From Ursus arctos (lineage: Eukaryota; Chordata; Mammalia; Carnivora; Ursidae), in NCBI RefSeq assembly GCF_023065955.2, contig NW_026622841.1, positions 21,201,501-21,265,500 on the forward strand: 64,000 nucleotides of DNA, read 5' to 3'. Position 1 is the stretch's first letter. The number at the start of each line of letters is the position of its first letter. A program made the position numbers and the translations under genes. Positions 11,060 to 23,310 of this stretch are shown here, in pieces. The notes below the pieces were generated by a model. That model was not told the DNA's origin. It worked only from the letters and a program-made list of their open reading frames with translations, and searched no databases.

Positions 11060-13180
11060 TACAATTCAGATGAGCCAGAGAACAAAACAAGGCTTTGGGT
11101 GGCCAAGACGAACAAGACATGACGTCTGTTTTTTCTCACGATCTAGCTGGGAAGAAAGCATGGATGGCAGGCTATAGGGGCACAGAGGAAGCTAAGAAAG
11201 CATAAAATGCTTCACAAATTTGGATGCCATCCTTGAGCCACAAACGTCATATTTGTCTATGTTTCCAATATGCCAAAATTTTTTCTGTGCATCATTAGGA
11301 CATCATTGTATGATTCTTCCAGGATTCATGAGAATTATGGAGGGACTAGTTGCTTTGTACATATTATAGGTGAGTAAAACTGGGTATAAAGAGGGTACAT
11401 AGGAAGTTTTAATATTTGTGGCATTTTGTTGTTTTGTTTTTGCTTAATTTTTGCAACTATGCTTTAGGCTTCTGCTGAAGTGTAGAAGAGCATCTTCTAT
11501 TTCTTTCTTTCCCACATCACCCAAAGCCATGCCTCCTATTCTGTAAGCCGCCTCTCCCAAATTTCACACCTAAGCAATCGTCAAGCCCTATGGGAGGAAG
11601 TAATTATCATTCTTTACAAATGAAGGGATTGAGGATTAGCAAGTTAAATAATTGGCCAAGATGAAACAGCTAATAAGCCACAACCCAAAAATCAACCTAT
11701 GTCTTTCCATTACCCTTAAGACAAAAACCTAATCACATTAGCAAACCACTCAGGAGCTATACCACTTTTCCAGTCCCCTATCAGTTTCCCATTGGACCTA
11801 CAATCTTCAGTCATATCAGATTACTTCCCCTTCCCCATCCCTTGCTTATCCCAAACCTTTTCCCGCTTCCTTCCTCTGCCCTTCTCTCCTCAGCCCTCGT
11901 CCCAAACCCTGACTCCCTTCCTTCATCTTTGTTGAACTGTTATACGCGGGGCCCCTCACCTCCCTCTTTCCCAACTTTTCTTTGGCTCTTCTATTTCTTG
12001 CATGTTTGCCTAGTCTTTGAAGTCAAGACTGGTGCCATATGCATCTTTCTATGTCCAAAGAGTGGCTGGAAGAGTACAGAAGATACACTCACTGCCAGCT
12101 GCTTTGTCAGTATGGACGCGGTGGTTCAGTTGTATATCTCGGCCTAGAAACCATACTTGATTAGCTCACTACATACCCAGCCATCTTTTTTATTATTATT
12201 AAGCATCTTGAGAAGAAAGCGAGCTACTGATGGGACTTTCCTGTCTCACTACATTACAAAATGATAGTTTTTAACGGGGGTTTTTAACTTCTTCTATATA
12301 TCTTTATCTGCTATCTTCTTAACTTGCTTTTAAGGTGATTTTTCTAAAACTTCCTGAATAGATTGATCTATTATCTATTTGCAGAATCAGTACATTATGT
12401 AATGGTTGAGGCAACCATATGCATTTAAAAGAATATGGGAAGGGATTATGAAGAGAAATTTTCTTAGAAATAGGAAATATATGTATGTTATACATGTATA
12501 TGGTATGTATATGCATGTACATATATATGAATGTATCTATATTATAGACATTAAAATAGAATTTAATATTCTGAATCCACTGCCATTGGGCTTAAAGAAC
12601 ATATCTGTGTGAGGTAGACATGCTCTAGGTCAGTAGAGAGCCATTCTGAACACATTGCAAGAGGGTGACCCATGGATCCCTGTCCCTTAAGGAGAAGTCT
12701 CAGATGGGCAAAACACCTGCCTCAAAGGACTTTCTTTAGAGGTGTTTTCTTGGGAGAAATATAAACTCGTACACCACGTGAAGTGAAGTATGCTACTCAT
12801 GGGAGCCGGGGGAAAGATACGGAGAACTCTTAGATTTGGTTACAGGTTTTCAATTATGTGCCAAGGACTGACCTAGCAGACTCATTTGTGTCTAAAAAGC
12901 CAGATTGTATCAATTCTAGCCAACATTTCTCTAGAAATGAGAGAAAACCTACACACTAAAGTAAACTTTTAATAGTATCTTGCTTATATTGCTGCAGATT
13001 GCTTTTAAAAGCATTCTAGAATCTAAAGGTTCTAAACTGTTTTCATTTTGTCATCAATGTTAGACCTAATGGCTTCTCCTCAAGAGTGAACTTTCCACCT
13101 ATCTCCAGTGTGTGCATGGGCAATGCACAGAGTTTGTCCAAGGCTGGGCACTTCCTTGGTTAAAGATCAAATATTTTTTT
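11060..13180. other. Intronic sequence with one old MIR piece
   Basis: A reverse MIR-like piece lies at about 11590-11730 ('attatcattctttacaaatgaagg', 'aaacagctaataagcc'). 11820-12000 is strongly pyrimidine-rich. 12470-12545 is a TATG/TACA-rich low-complexity patch. Nothing else is recognised. Confidence 0.5.
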
Positions 13181-13194
13181 TAAAGTATGCATTT

Positions 13195-13393
13195 TGGGAC
13201 ACCTGGGTGGATCAGTTGGTTAAACATCTGTCTTCGGCTCAGGTCATGGTCCCAGGGTCCTCGGATTCAGTCCCACATTGGGTTCCTTGCTCAGCGAGGA
13301 ACCTGCTTCATACTCTGCCTGCCTCTACCCCTGCTGTGTGCTCTCTTTCTGACAAATTAATAAAATCTTAAAAAACATTAAAAAAATAAAAAT
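13195..13393 (+). mobile_element. CanSINE
   Basis: Begins gggacacctgggtggatcagttgg and ends 'aaattaataaaatctt' plus an A-rich tail. Duplications aaagtatgcattt (13182-13194) and aaagtatgcgttt (13394-13406) differ by one base. Confidence 0.94.
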
Positions 13394-14406
13394 AAAGTAT
13401 GCGTTTCTGTATTGATTCAGACATCACATCTAGACCTAAGGCAGTGGCAAATCTCCTGTTTATTAAGGGTAATTATAATTCTTGAGTCAAAAAGCTGTTA
13501 TTTGGAAAATAATAATGGACAGAAAACGATTCTTTAGTTCTTAAGAAAAAAAAAGAGTTAAAAAAAATCATGGCGCTAGTGATTTAAACAGAATGTAAGC
13601 TGGCAACAGCATTCAGAAAACCTCCCTCTGCAACCCCCTTTTCAGCACTTCCTCCTGCCATCTCTTCTTTAGGTTCTGACTTTCATGAGAGCAAAGACTA
13701 TCAACTCTTCATATCTTCACAGAGTTCATGTTAACACTTAAAACAGAGAAAAAAAAAAACCTACTCCGAAGGCAAGCAATTGATTAGGGCAATTGATTGT
13801 GTGAATTTATAATTATACTACAAGCCCATATTCAAACCTTTTGTAGCCTTCCCAGAACCTAGTGCAGTACATGTAGCCAAAATACATCCACCAGTACTAT
13901 ATTGATGAATATTCTAATAGATCAGAAACATTAACATACATGGTTACAATTAAGAACACACCTATGTATTTATTATATTTCATGTAGTTTAGACAAGTTG
14001 TCCTTAATCTCATCGATTACAGATCTCCCCAAGAAGTTTAATTATTATGGAACTTTCAATATTCATTTTATAGTGTAAATGCTTTAATTTATATTTAATG
14101 TTTACTAATTCTGAAAGTCTTGAGGAAGACCACAGAATTTCTCTTGTTGTATATAAAATGGTATCATACTTGAAAAATCTGTTAGTTCATGTAGGCTCAC
14201 ATTCAAAGGCAGTCTAAGTGCAAGAAAGGACCATGATTTGAAAGGCAAAACAAAAGTCTGATAAAATGCATACTTAAAACTTAAAAGCACAAGCTTGGAT
14301 TTCTTGTGGGATTTTATCTTTTGAAGAATTATATTAAGGTTGAATTTTTAAAACTGATGAAAAGTATTTGAATAACACTGATAATAAAGTTCTTTTCTCC
14401 CCATCT

Positions 14407-14609
14407 TTTTAAGATTTTATTTATTTGTTTGTTTGTTTATTTATTTATTTGAGAGAGAGAACTCACAAGTGCGGGGGAGGGGCAGAGGGACAAGCAGATT
14501 CCCCATTGAGCAGAGAGCCCTACGCAACGTGGGGCTCTATCCCAGAACCCTGAGATAATGACCTGAGCCAAAGGCAGAAGTATAACCAACTGAGCCACCC
14601 AGGCTCCCC
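14407..14609 (-). mobile_element. CanSINE
   Basis: The tail has an expanded (TTTG/TTTA)n segment before gagagagagaactcac; the head ends cacccaggctcccc. First of two consecutive copies. Confidence 0.9.
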
Positions 14610-14622
14610 ACCCCCATCTCTT

Positions 14623-14829
14623 TTTTTGTTTTTGTTTTTTTAAGATTTTATTTATTTATTTGACAGAGAGAGAAAGAACACAAGTAAGGGGAGCAACAGG
14701 CAGAGGCAGAGGGAGAAGCAGGTTCCTTGCTGAGCGGGGAGCCCAATGTGGGGCTCGATCCCAGGACCCTGGGATCATGACCTGAACAGAAGGCAGACAC
14801 TTAACCAACTGAGCCACCCAGGTGCCTCC
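14623..14829 (-). mobile_element. CanSINE
   Basis: Second consecutive copy, with tail 'tttttttaagattttatttatttatttgacagagag' and head ending cacccaggtgcctcc. A 'ccccatct' sequence precedes both copies. Confidence 0.9.
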
Positions 14830-15564
14830 CCATTGCCATCTTTTAAGTAAAAGTAATAAATTACATTTTCCATATAAACTCAGTCTTACAGGATGAGCTT
14901 AACTTTACATTAGAATAGTCAAAGACTATATCAAAGATTTTATTATATCAACATTCATTTTAAAGCCTGGGTAGAATAGTTAAAACAATATTATGATCAT
15001 TTCCTGAATGAAATCATGCCTTTTATAATAGTTACAGATCATACTACGTATGTGGAAGATCTTTAAAATGTATACCCAGTTACCAAGAGAATTACACAAG
15101 ACATAAACACAACTCTATTTTTTAAATGAATAATTCTTCTAATTTACACATTCATCGTGTAATCTATAATGAAATACTTGGAAATAAGGTGATTAGTTTA
15201 TAATAAAAATGTGAGTCTAACAGCAGCAAAGCCAGGAGCTGTATAGAAAAATACTTGGTACCCTATGCAAAATGTAAAATAAAAATAAAAAAAACAGAAA
15301 CGACAAAATACATACACACAGAGCATATATAGAACAGTTACTTTTCTTCCTATATTAAGAGTTCCTGCAAATCAACCAAATAAAGATGAATATTTTAATA
15401 AATGTATAAAGGTCAAAAAGATTGATAGCTAACTCACAAAATATAAAATGCAAATGTCCAGTAAGACTATAAAAATAAATCTAAATTAAATAAGAGTGAA
15501 AATTAGAACAAAGAGAGTCCATTTTATAAAACTGTTAGGTGAATATTGGTAGAAAAGAAATGTA

Positions 15565-15760
15565 TTTTTTTTTATTACTCATTTATTTAAGAGAGAGAGA
15601 ACACAAGCAGAGGGGAGAGGCAGAAAGAGAGGGAGAGGCAGAGGGAGAAGCAGACTCCCCGCTGAGCAGGGAGCCCAATGCAGGGCTGGATCCCAAGACC
15701 CTGGGATCATGACCTGAGCCAAAAGCAGATGCTTAACCCACTGAGCCCCCTAGGCACCCT
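15565..15760 (-). mobile_element. CanSINE
   Basis: T-run, 'actcatttatttaagagagagagaacacaag', head ending cccctaggcaccct. Short flanking agaaatg on both sides. Confidence 0.88.
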
Positions 15761-17510
15761 GAGAGAAATGCATTCTTTTGGAAACAGGCAGCTCTGGCAC
15801 TGCTGGTGTGAGTATAAACGTTGCTGTGATATTTTTCCGTAGCATATAAGCAAATAAATGACAAAGATACAGAATGATCATCTCAGTGTTTTTGTTCTTT
15901 GTGTGTGCTTTTTAAATAGAACTTGGAAACAAAATAATGCTCAACAATAAAGAGCTGGAGAACATACACATGAGTACAGGAACATACAGAAGAAGATGCT
16001 ATGGATGTAAATATGTGTGCATATATGTATATTCCTACATATATTTCTCGGCTAAGTTACTTAGAAATCATAATGGTATACAATTGGCTTAGATCTCAAT
16101 GATGCATCACATGTCCAAATATTGTGTATTAATTTGATGTACATTTGATCTCACATATTTGCAATTAGAAGTTTACCCATGATCACTATAAATTCTAGGT
16201 GATTCTATAACTGCATTTGCCTTATGATCAGTAGTATACATTACAAAATAATTTCTATATAGTCATTCTATGTTGCTGTACTTTGATGTTACAAATGTAA
16301 AAGTTCTTTGTTTCAACAAAAACTTCCATATAAAATGACTATGTTAAATTGCTCTCATTTTAAAGACAAGCTATTTTAGTTAGAATAACGCTACCTCTAA
16401 AACCAAAGAATTAAAATCCTTTGCCTATTCTTAGTTTAATATTTATGGTTTGATCAAAGAACAAACAACTCCATTGTCTCACCCATCACATACATTATTA
16501 CCTTATCTGAAGATGAAAGCATTTTCTGAATAAACTTGAAAGCCAAAAAGTAAAATGGATAGCATAATACTATTATGGTACAGGTTAGCAGATATAATCA
16601 GCATACCATACCTTTCCATTTCTACTGAATAACTTTTAAAGAGCCTATGATTTTTCCTGTACTCTTTACAAGGTAAAATGATTTATTCCAGAGGGAAAAA
16701 TCCAAAGACTGGTAAACAATTTTTTGTTGTTGTTGTTGCTGTTACAGGAAAAAGCAATTGGAATTCAAATGGTAAAGCACTTTCTCCAAATTACATGATT
16801 CAAATGAAACTGACTAAAAAAAAAAAAAATCTGGGGTAGATGATAAAATATCTACTTGAGTAACTACCACATAACAATTATTAATTTACAATGATAGGCG
16901 GTGACCCTACCTTTCTGAATAATATGTACCATCCGTGCCCTTAACTTTTTAAAATTAGATTCTTTCTATGGTGTTTTCCTTAGATATATTTGATTTTATT
17001 GGTTCACCTTCAACATAACATCTACAGTATTTCCATATTAACAAAACAATCTTACCAAGACATTTGAATTTAATATCAGGAAACCTGTCATCATCTCTCA
17101 AATGATACCAGACTTTTCTACTCAAGCACATATTGTTTATACAATTTCTTTCATTCACTCCTTCATTTATTTTCCCCAGATAAGATATTCAGGAATCTCT
17201 CATTTGTTGTTTAACTCATTTGCTGTTTAACACATTTGCTAAATAATAATTTTTCAAAAGTTTCAGTTGTATCATTGGAATAATTAGACTAAAGAGTGCT
17301 GCATCTAGAATTTAGTCAACAAACAAGTATTCAAACACTGCTTTTAACCCCTATGCAATTAATCAAAGTAGAGTAAGGACATGTACGTAATATTGGGACT
17401 TTGCAATTTCATACTAATAAACGCAGGAGGCAATTCGGGGATAAGCATTTAAAGTGTCACGGTGATGTATTTTGAAAAGGACAGTGTAAACTAATCTCGA
17501 GACATTGACT
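15761..17510. other. AT-rich intronic sequence before the DCC donor
   Basis: No recognisable repeats apart from short A and (GTT)n runs (16721-16740, 16816-16829). No coding signal. Confidence 0.5.
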
Positions 17511-17513
17511 TAC

Positions 17514-17650
17514 CCAAGACTGAGAGCTCTGCAGAGGCACTAATATTCTCATTTTTATATGTAACAACACAGGTGTAAGTTCCACTATCATCATCTGTCA
17601 CATTGGAGATAAGCAAGTTGCTTCCACCCAATAAGGAATACTTTTTGGAC
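17514..17650 (-). CDS. DCC: DCC exon encoding second half of Ig-like domain 3 (about exon 5)
   Basis: This 137-bp exon begins with G, which completes Arg, then encodes 45 residues starting [17 protein letters not shown] and ending SASAELSVL, plus one G. It supplies the C-terminal strands of Ig3, including the DDDSGTYTC motif with the F-strand Cys that pairs with the Cys of the preceding exon. Two N-glycosylation sequons are visible, N-V-T and N-I-S. The minus-strand acceptor is gtcttacag|GTCC and the donor is a strong TTGG|GTAAGT. It is too short to appear as a simple open frame and was found by reading back from the splice junction. From memory, human has Met in SGMYTC and Thr in ELTVL; here they are Thr and Ser. 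Confidence 0.94.
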
Positions 17651-17929
17651 CTGTAAGACACAGGCATATAAAATTAGAGAGTAGATTAATGTGCAGATAT
17701 CTATGTGTATACCAGGCAAGGTACTCGGAGGTTTAAATAAACTCCACAAGAGACCAAATTATAAAATTAGAAAGAAACTCTATTTGGGGGACCTTGGTAA
17801 CATCACATTTATTGATCAAAAATTCATTCAAGATAAACCGCTCCCACTGGAAGGCTATGTGCAGTCATCAAAGAAATTAAATAGATTAAACCTGGAACCA
17901 AGATTAGTACTGAAAAGAAGCTTACAGAT

Positions 17930-18065
17930 AATCTGGTGTAATTTTCTCATTTTGGATATGAGGACCACAAGCTCCAGAGAAAGTGATTCCCCACAGTGGA
18001 AGTCAATGTCTTGTGTCCTGACATCTGATTTAATAACGGTGGTACAGCCCCACTTTTCATACTGT
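17930..18065 (-). repeat. MIR-like fragment in DCC intron 4
   Basis: 'gataatctggtgtaattttctcattttggatatgaggacc', then 'gagaaagtgattccccacagtgg', resemble the reverse MIR/MIR3 pattern (cattttacagatgaggaaactg … aagtgacttgccca). It is heavily decayed. Confidence 0.5.
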
Positions 18066-18552
18066 ACCAAGAAAGTCTGGCTACATTCAGAAAACATGTT
18101 TTGACATGCTAAAGCTGCAACCAGATTTCTCACATGCTTTAATATTCTAAGAAGTAGAGTGACACCATAGCATACAGTGTTGTTATATAAATATAGAGGG
18201 GAGATGAAATTTAAAGATTGAAGTTATTGTCCATGAACCTATCTCATCATAGAAAACGGATATGCTAAAAAGGAGCACACCAGACCTCCAAATCAATGAA
18301 ATTAATTTCTTAAGTGAAATCCATTTAATCAAAACATTCCGGGCTAAGTGTTCCATTCTATTAAGAGTTTACTTTCTAACTATGCTTTAATATGAACGTC
18401 TAATAATTCAAAGCCAGCCATGGTTTCCTTTTGCCTTATCTTAAATAATTGTTACATCTGGATTGTGAAAGGTATAACTGGAGCTGAAAAAAGTTGCAGA
18501 GACCCTATAATGACATGCTATATATTTCAATTCAGAAAACATTAATTTCTTG

Positions 18553-18755
18553 GGGTGCCAGGGTGACTCAGCCAGTTAAGCGTCTGCCTTCGTTTCAGGT
18601 CATGATCCCAGGGTCCTGGAATCGAGCCCCACGTTGAACTCTCTGCTCAGTGGCAAGCCTGCTTCTCCCTCTCCCTCTGCCTGCCGCTCTGTCTACCTGT
18701 GTTCTCTCTATCAAAGAAATAAATAAAATCTTTAAAAAAATTAAAAAGAAAACTT
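18553..18755 (+). mobile_element. CanSINE in DCC intron 4
   Basis: 'gggtgccagggtgactcagccagttaagcgtctgccttcg' to 'aaataaataaaatcttt' and an A-rich tail. Target duplication taatttcttg (18543-18552 and 18756-18765). It lies about 330 bp from the first Ig3 exon, antisense to DCC. Confidence 0.93.
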
Positions 18756-19084
18756 TAATTTCTTGATAAATATTTCACTCTCTATACCACTTCCTTAGGA
18801 TGAGATCCTCCAAAGTATCTTTGCGGAATAGTTTTTGGACAAGGCGTTTTCAACAGCAGCACTGGCTTTCTAAATTTCTTTTCTGAATTGATCTCGTAGA
18901 TTTGACTCTGTTCCCCATCTCTTTATTCCATTGGGTAAATGTCTTTCACATACTGTATAATGTCAAGGAATGCAGGGGAAAAATCACTTATCATCAAAAA
19001 CTCTAGTATTTCTCAGTACCTATATCAAATTAGAGAAAGAGAAACAGTGACATATACTTCTCGGAAGTCTTCAGTTTGTGATAC

Positions 19085-19235
19085 CTGGGTTGGATGCCTT
19101 CCTCTCCTCGTAACCAGGTAAAACTCGGGGGAGGATAGCCAGAAACACAACACTCCAGGATGGCGTCTTTTCCTTCAATGGCTACCACATTGGATGGTCT
19201 TTGCAGAAAATATAGCTGTCTATGCAGTCCTGGGT
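19085..19235 (-). CDS. DCC: DCC exon encoding first half of Ig-like domain 3 (about exon 4)
   Basis: This 151-bp exon begins with AC, completing the Asp codon opened by the previous exon's last G, and reads [18 protein letters not shown]. It contains the B-strand Cys (AILECCVSG, two adjacent Cys) and the core Trp (SFTWLRGEE). It ends GIQP plus AG, the first two bases of an Arg codon. The minus-strand acceptor is ttttctttccacag and the donor is CCAG|GTATCA. Reading on into the intron gives a false tail (YHKLKTSEK) that is not part of the protein. The Cys partner lies in the next exon. As remembered, human has EEVIQLR where this copy has EEGIQPR. The exon is intact. Confidence 0.95.
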
Positions 19236-19718
19236 CTGTGGAAAGAAAACACAGGATCAACATCTTTTATGAAAAACACCGTAAAGATAAATGATGTAGA
19301 TTGAACCATTTTTTTTTCCTAATAAGACACTCTAATAGAGAAGAAGGAAAGAAAAACTGTGAAGTTACCAGTGAAACGTATCAACTAGACTCTTAAAAGG
19401 TTTCTCCATCCCTAGTTTCCAGGGCCATGATAGAATATTCTTAGCTGTTGATGACATCATGGTATAAGGCAACAGGCAGAAGCTTGAGGTGACAAGTCAC
19501 TCATGTGGGCTGCAGGACTTGTGAACTTCTCATTAGAGAACAAGACAATATGATCAATAATTTTTCTAAACATGATCTCCTGTAACTTTCTGATATGTTC
19601 AATTTGTCTGCCACTAATATCTATGTCACTTCCTTCTGCTTGGTCTCTTGCTTCTGTGGCTGTTAGAACTGTGTTAAATAACATGCAAGTCTTGAGAAGG
19701 TAGAATGTAGAAGGTACT

Positions 19719-19881
19719 TCAGAGGGGAGGGGGATGGTGATGAGTATTAAGGAGGGCACATATTGCATGGAGCATTGAGTGTTATATGCAAATAATGAAT
19801 CATGGAACTTTACATCAAAAGTAGGGATGGACTGTATGGTGACTAACATAATATAATAAAAAATTAGTATTTAAAAAAAAA
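19719..19881 (+). mobile_element. Recent, 5'-truncated carnivore L1 insertion
   Basis: Matches the young carnivore L1 3' end: 'gtattaaggagggcacatattgcatggagcattgagtgttatatgcaaa', 'aatgaatcatggaac', 'atggtgactaacataatataataaaa', then an A tail. Flanked by the exact 17-bp duplication agaatgtagaaggtact at 19702-19718 and 19882-19898. Confidence 0.93.
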
Positions 19882-20119
19882 AGAATGTAGAAGGTACTGA
19901 AAAAAAAAATCTGCTGTCTTCCAAATAGACCTTACATTAAATTTTGTTTTGTATACATTAAGTTAGGCTGTTTCTAAGCCTTCTCTTCATTTTTTTAATT
20001 TTTAACAACATTCCAAAGAGTTTGTCCCTAGAGCCCAGACTCTGCAGATGAAGAGCTCCTGTATCCTCCTACCTCACCCAATGCATTTTCTAGCTCTATA
20101 TAACCCACATTATTCATTT

Positions 20120-20342
20120 AACTTATTTGTTTGTTTGTTTGTTTGTTTGTTTGTTTGTTTGTTTCACAGAAGAAGAGAGAGCAAGTGAGTGGGACTGGGG
20201 GGTGAGAAAGAGAGAGAATCCCAAGCAGCCTTCATGCTCAGTGCAGAGCCCAACACGGGCTCCGTCTCACGATCCTGAGATCATGACCTGAGCTGAAATC
20301 AAGAGCTGGATGCTTAACCTGCTGAGCTACCCAGGCACCCCA
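20120..20342 (-). mobile_element. CanSINE with expanded (GTTT)n tail
   Basis: The tail microsatellite (GTTT)9-10 at 20126-20164 precedes the purine-rich body and the head ending acccaggcacccc. Exact duplication acattattcattt at 20107-20119 and 20343-20355. Confidence 0.94.
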
Positions 20343-20463
20343 ACATTATTCATTTTTACTAGCAGGTAACTGAAACAGTGTCTTTTCAACCTAAAGACTC
20401 ATTCCATTCACCTTAGAACTTATTTGTTCCAAAGTTGCTAAAATTGTATCAGGTGGAACAAGC

Positions 20464-20488
20464 AAAAAAAAAAAAAAAAAAAAAAAAA
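20464..20488. repeat. Poly-A run of 25
   Basis: An uninterrupted A25 without any recognisable retroelement 5' to it. It may be the tail of a decayed insert or a simple homopolymer. Confidence 0.9.
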
Positions 20489-20499
20489 TTACAAAATCC

Positions 20500-21490
20500 T
20501 GGTTCAACATAGTCAAGAGAAAACTCAATGAGAGTTAAGAGCTCCTCTTCCACCTACCACATATATATCACTCCTAAAGCCTGGGACACACCAATAGCAG
20601 TCTAGGGTTAGGATATCCCAGCCATGGTGTTGTCCTCTGACCTGCTTGCTGACTAAACTTCTATCACTCAAAGTTCATTTAAGATTAAGATGCTATATTT
20701 CCACATCCCTATTAAAATCTGCATCCCTCTATGGAAGTTTGATTTGGCTATTTTCAACTTAATGCATTATGGAATTAACACGTAATCTGCCATTTTTCAA
20801 ACGCAAAGCACAATCTTGAAGCAGAGAAAATGAGGCCATGAAATCTTAAAAAACTAGCATTGGGGTGGATGGAGAATTGCCAAGGAAAATTAAACCCAAG
20901 TGTGTCATAGTGTGAGGCATAGAGGAGCAGAGAGGAAGTGAGGTAGGAGATCTGGGACACATTTTAACACTGCTGTTAATCTTCCTTGACCTGACCCAAC
21001 TCCACACAGCTTGAGCTTAGGTTAATAAAAGAATACCAACTCTCCAGTTAATGGTTAGAATGGTAACTGTCATCTAAAGTAGTCCGTGTGGAGAAAGACA
21101 AATACACACTTTTTCGGTTTTCTCGCATCTCTTTCTGGTTGTTACAGCAACAAAAATAAATACTCTTCACAATGAAAATATTGAAAGAATTTTTGAAATG
21201 TGTTAATACTTATTAAGCCAATATTGTAGGAAAAAAAGTCTCAAAAGCTTAAAAAGGTGCTGGTGGTATGTGTCATTTCCCTTTTTGAAAGTGACTTTTC
21301 AAATCAAATGAGAATGGTTTGAAGGATAATGTTACTTAACAATAAATTTCCTGAAATGGACAATTTCCAAAATGTACATTTATAAATAGCTATCTTCATA
21401 ACGAAGTCTTATCTATTTGAATGCTTTACTTCCATCACCTCTTCCTCAGCAGAAATGTTCCAACGGCATATATTGCATAATATGCTACTA
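20500..21490. other. Intronic sequence without recognised elements
   Basis: No repeat or gene recognised, apart from a short decayed open frame near 20775-20960 with no known product. Confidence 0.5.
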
Positions 21491-21496
21491 TACTAT

Positions 21497-21499
<3 letters not shown>

Positions 21500-21529
<30 letters not shown>
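21500..21529. repeat. (CA)n microsatellite
   Basis: Fifteen uninterrupted CA units. Likely length-polymorphic. Confidence 0.95.
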
Positions 21530-21532
<3 letters not shown>

Positions 21533-23029
21533 AATACTACTATCCACAACATCAAGTAAGATCTACTTATTTTGATCTTATGTCTAAAAGGAAATTTACC
21601 TCTTATCCATAAAAGAGCCAATAATTCAACTCAACTATATTTTCTTTTATTAGAAAACAAAATCAACAGATTGTTTGTGCTTGTTATTTTTTAATTTTAA
21701 TTTACTAAAAAATTGAAGAGTATGGAGTTTCCATATACCAGTTCCCCATCCCTTGACATTGTTTCCCCTATGACTAACAACTTACTCCAGGGTGGTACAT
21801 TTGTTACAATTAATTGATATTGATACATTATTATAAAGTCAATAGTATACATTAGGTTCACTCTTTGTGTTGTACAGTTGCATGGGTTTTGAAAAATGCA
21901 TAATGTCATGTGTTCAGCATTGTAGTGTCATATAGTTTCACCACCCTTAAAATCCCCTAAGCTTTACCTATTCTTCATACCCCCACCATGCCTAACTCAA
22001 ACCCCAGAAAATTACTGGTTTCTCTGCTATTTCTATAGTTGTACCTTTTCCTATAGTTGGAATTATACAGAATATAGTCTTCTGATAACTGATTTATCTC
22101 ACTTCGTAATATGCATTTAGGGTCCCTCTATATCTTTGGGGGGTTCGTTTGTTCATTTGCTCTTCTTGCTGGATAGTATTCCCTTATATGGGTATACCAT
22201 AGTTTGTTTATCTATTCACCTATGAAGGATACCTTGATCACTTGGTAATTATGAACAAATCTGCTATAAATGTCCATGTGCAGATTTTTGTCTGGTCATA
22301 ACTTTTCAACTCAATTGGGTAAGTACCTTAAAAAGTGATTGCTATAATGTACAGTGAAACTATTTACCTTTGTAAGAAACTCCCAAACTGTCTTCCAAAG
22401 TTCCTCTGCAATTTTGCAATCCCAAGAACAATGAATGTCCTGTTACTTCTCATCCTCCTAAGCATTTAGTATGGCCACTGTTTGGATATTAGCCACTTTA
22501 ATAGGTGTCTAGCATTATAATTGCTCTAACTTGCAATTATCCAATGACATATAATCTTGAGCATATTTCATATGTTTGGTTTCCATCTTTTAGATCCTTT
22601 TCAATAAGGTGTGTGTTCAGATATTTGTCTATTTTTTAAATTAATTTGTTTGTTTTCTTATCATTGAGTTTCTGGTGCTTGTATATTTTGGATACAAGTC
22701 CTCTATCAGATGTGTATTTTGCAAATACTTTCTGTCTGTGGCGTGTTTTTACTTTCTCTTAACATTGTCTTTTGCCAAGCAGAAATTATCACTATCACAA
22801 CTTACCAATTTTTCCTTTCTATTTTGTAAAATAGTCTATTTTAGACTATTTTGTAAGTCTAAAAATTCATTGTCAAACCCAAGATCACCTACATTTTCTC
22901 CTGTTATTGTCTAGTAGTTTTTATAGTTTTATGTTTTACATTTAGGTCTATGATCCATTTTTAATTACTTTTTTTAGAAAAAGGTATAAGGTCTCTGACT
23001 AGGGGTTTGTTTGTTTGTTGGTTTGTTTG

Positions 23030-23101
23030 TTTTAAAGATTTTATTTATCTGACAGAGAAAGAGACAGCCAACCAAACTACCCATAAAGTGAGAGGAAAGA
23101 A
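23030..23101 (-). mobile_element. CanSINE tail fragment
   Basis: 'tttaaagattttatttatctgacagagaaagagacagcc', then it degenerates. Truncated, and next to a complete copy inside the same L1. Confidence 0.75.
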
Positions 23102-23110
23102 TAAAAACAT

Positions 23111-23310
23111 TTTTTTAAAAAAAGATTTTATTTATTTATTTTACAGAGAGAGAGACAGCCAGCGAGAGAGGGAACACAAGCAGGGGGAGTGGAAGAGGAA
23201 GAAGCAGGCTCCCAGCAGAGGAGCCAGATGTGGGGCTCGATCCCACAACGCCAGGATCATGCCCTGAGCTGAAGGCAGATGCTTAATGACTGAGCCACCC
23301 AGGCGCCCCT
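23111..23310 (-). mobile_element. CanSINE nested in antisense L1
   Basis: 'aaaaaaagattttatttatttattttacagagagagagacagccagcgagagagg' to 'gagccacccaggcgcccct'. L1 homology resumes just after it. Confidence 0.92.

Larger units (their letters stand above)
1..17513 (-). other. DCC: DCC intron 5 (part)
   Basis: This is the 5' part of the intron after Ig3, starting with GTAAGT at 17513. No Ig4 exon (expected to open with a Val codon and VPPWF-like text) was recognised. About nine CanSINEs, an L1 3' end, an ERVL-type LTR and old MIR/L2/MER5 pieces fill it. Confidence 0.85.
17651..19084 (-). other. DCC: DCC intron 4
   Basis: This complete 1,434-bp phase-2 intron splits the Ig3 domain. It contains one plus-strand CanSINE and an old MIR-like fragment. 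Open frames across 17691-18133 on both strands lie inside it and have no recognisable product. Confidence 0.94.

Noticed and set aside
1..17513. Ig4 exons of DCC in the left-hand part
   Set aside because: No stretch with the expected VPPWF or Cys/Trp pattern next to AG/GT borders was recognised. An overlooked short exon cannot be fully excluded without an alignment.
17691..18133. Open frames of 137 and 92 codons on opposite strands in DCC intron 4
   Set aside because: They overlap each other and an old MIR-like piece. The neighbouring splice sites define this as intron.
19030..19084. Apparent continuation of the DCC reading frame past 19085
   Set aside because: The GTATCA donor at 19084 and the matching next exon (AG|G, SKKYSLL) show that this is intron read-through.
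20464..20488. A25 run as the tail of a processed pseudogene
   Set aside because: No gene-like sequence or matching target duplication was found upstream.
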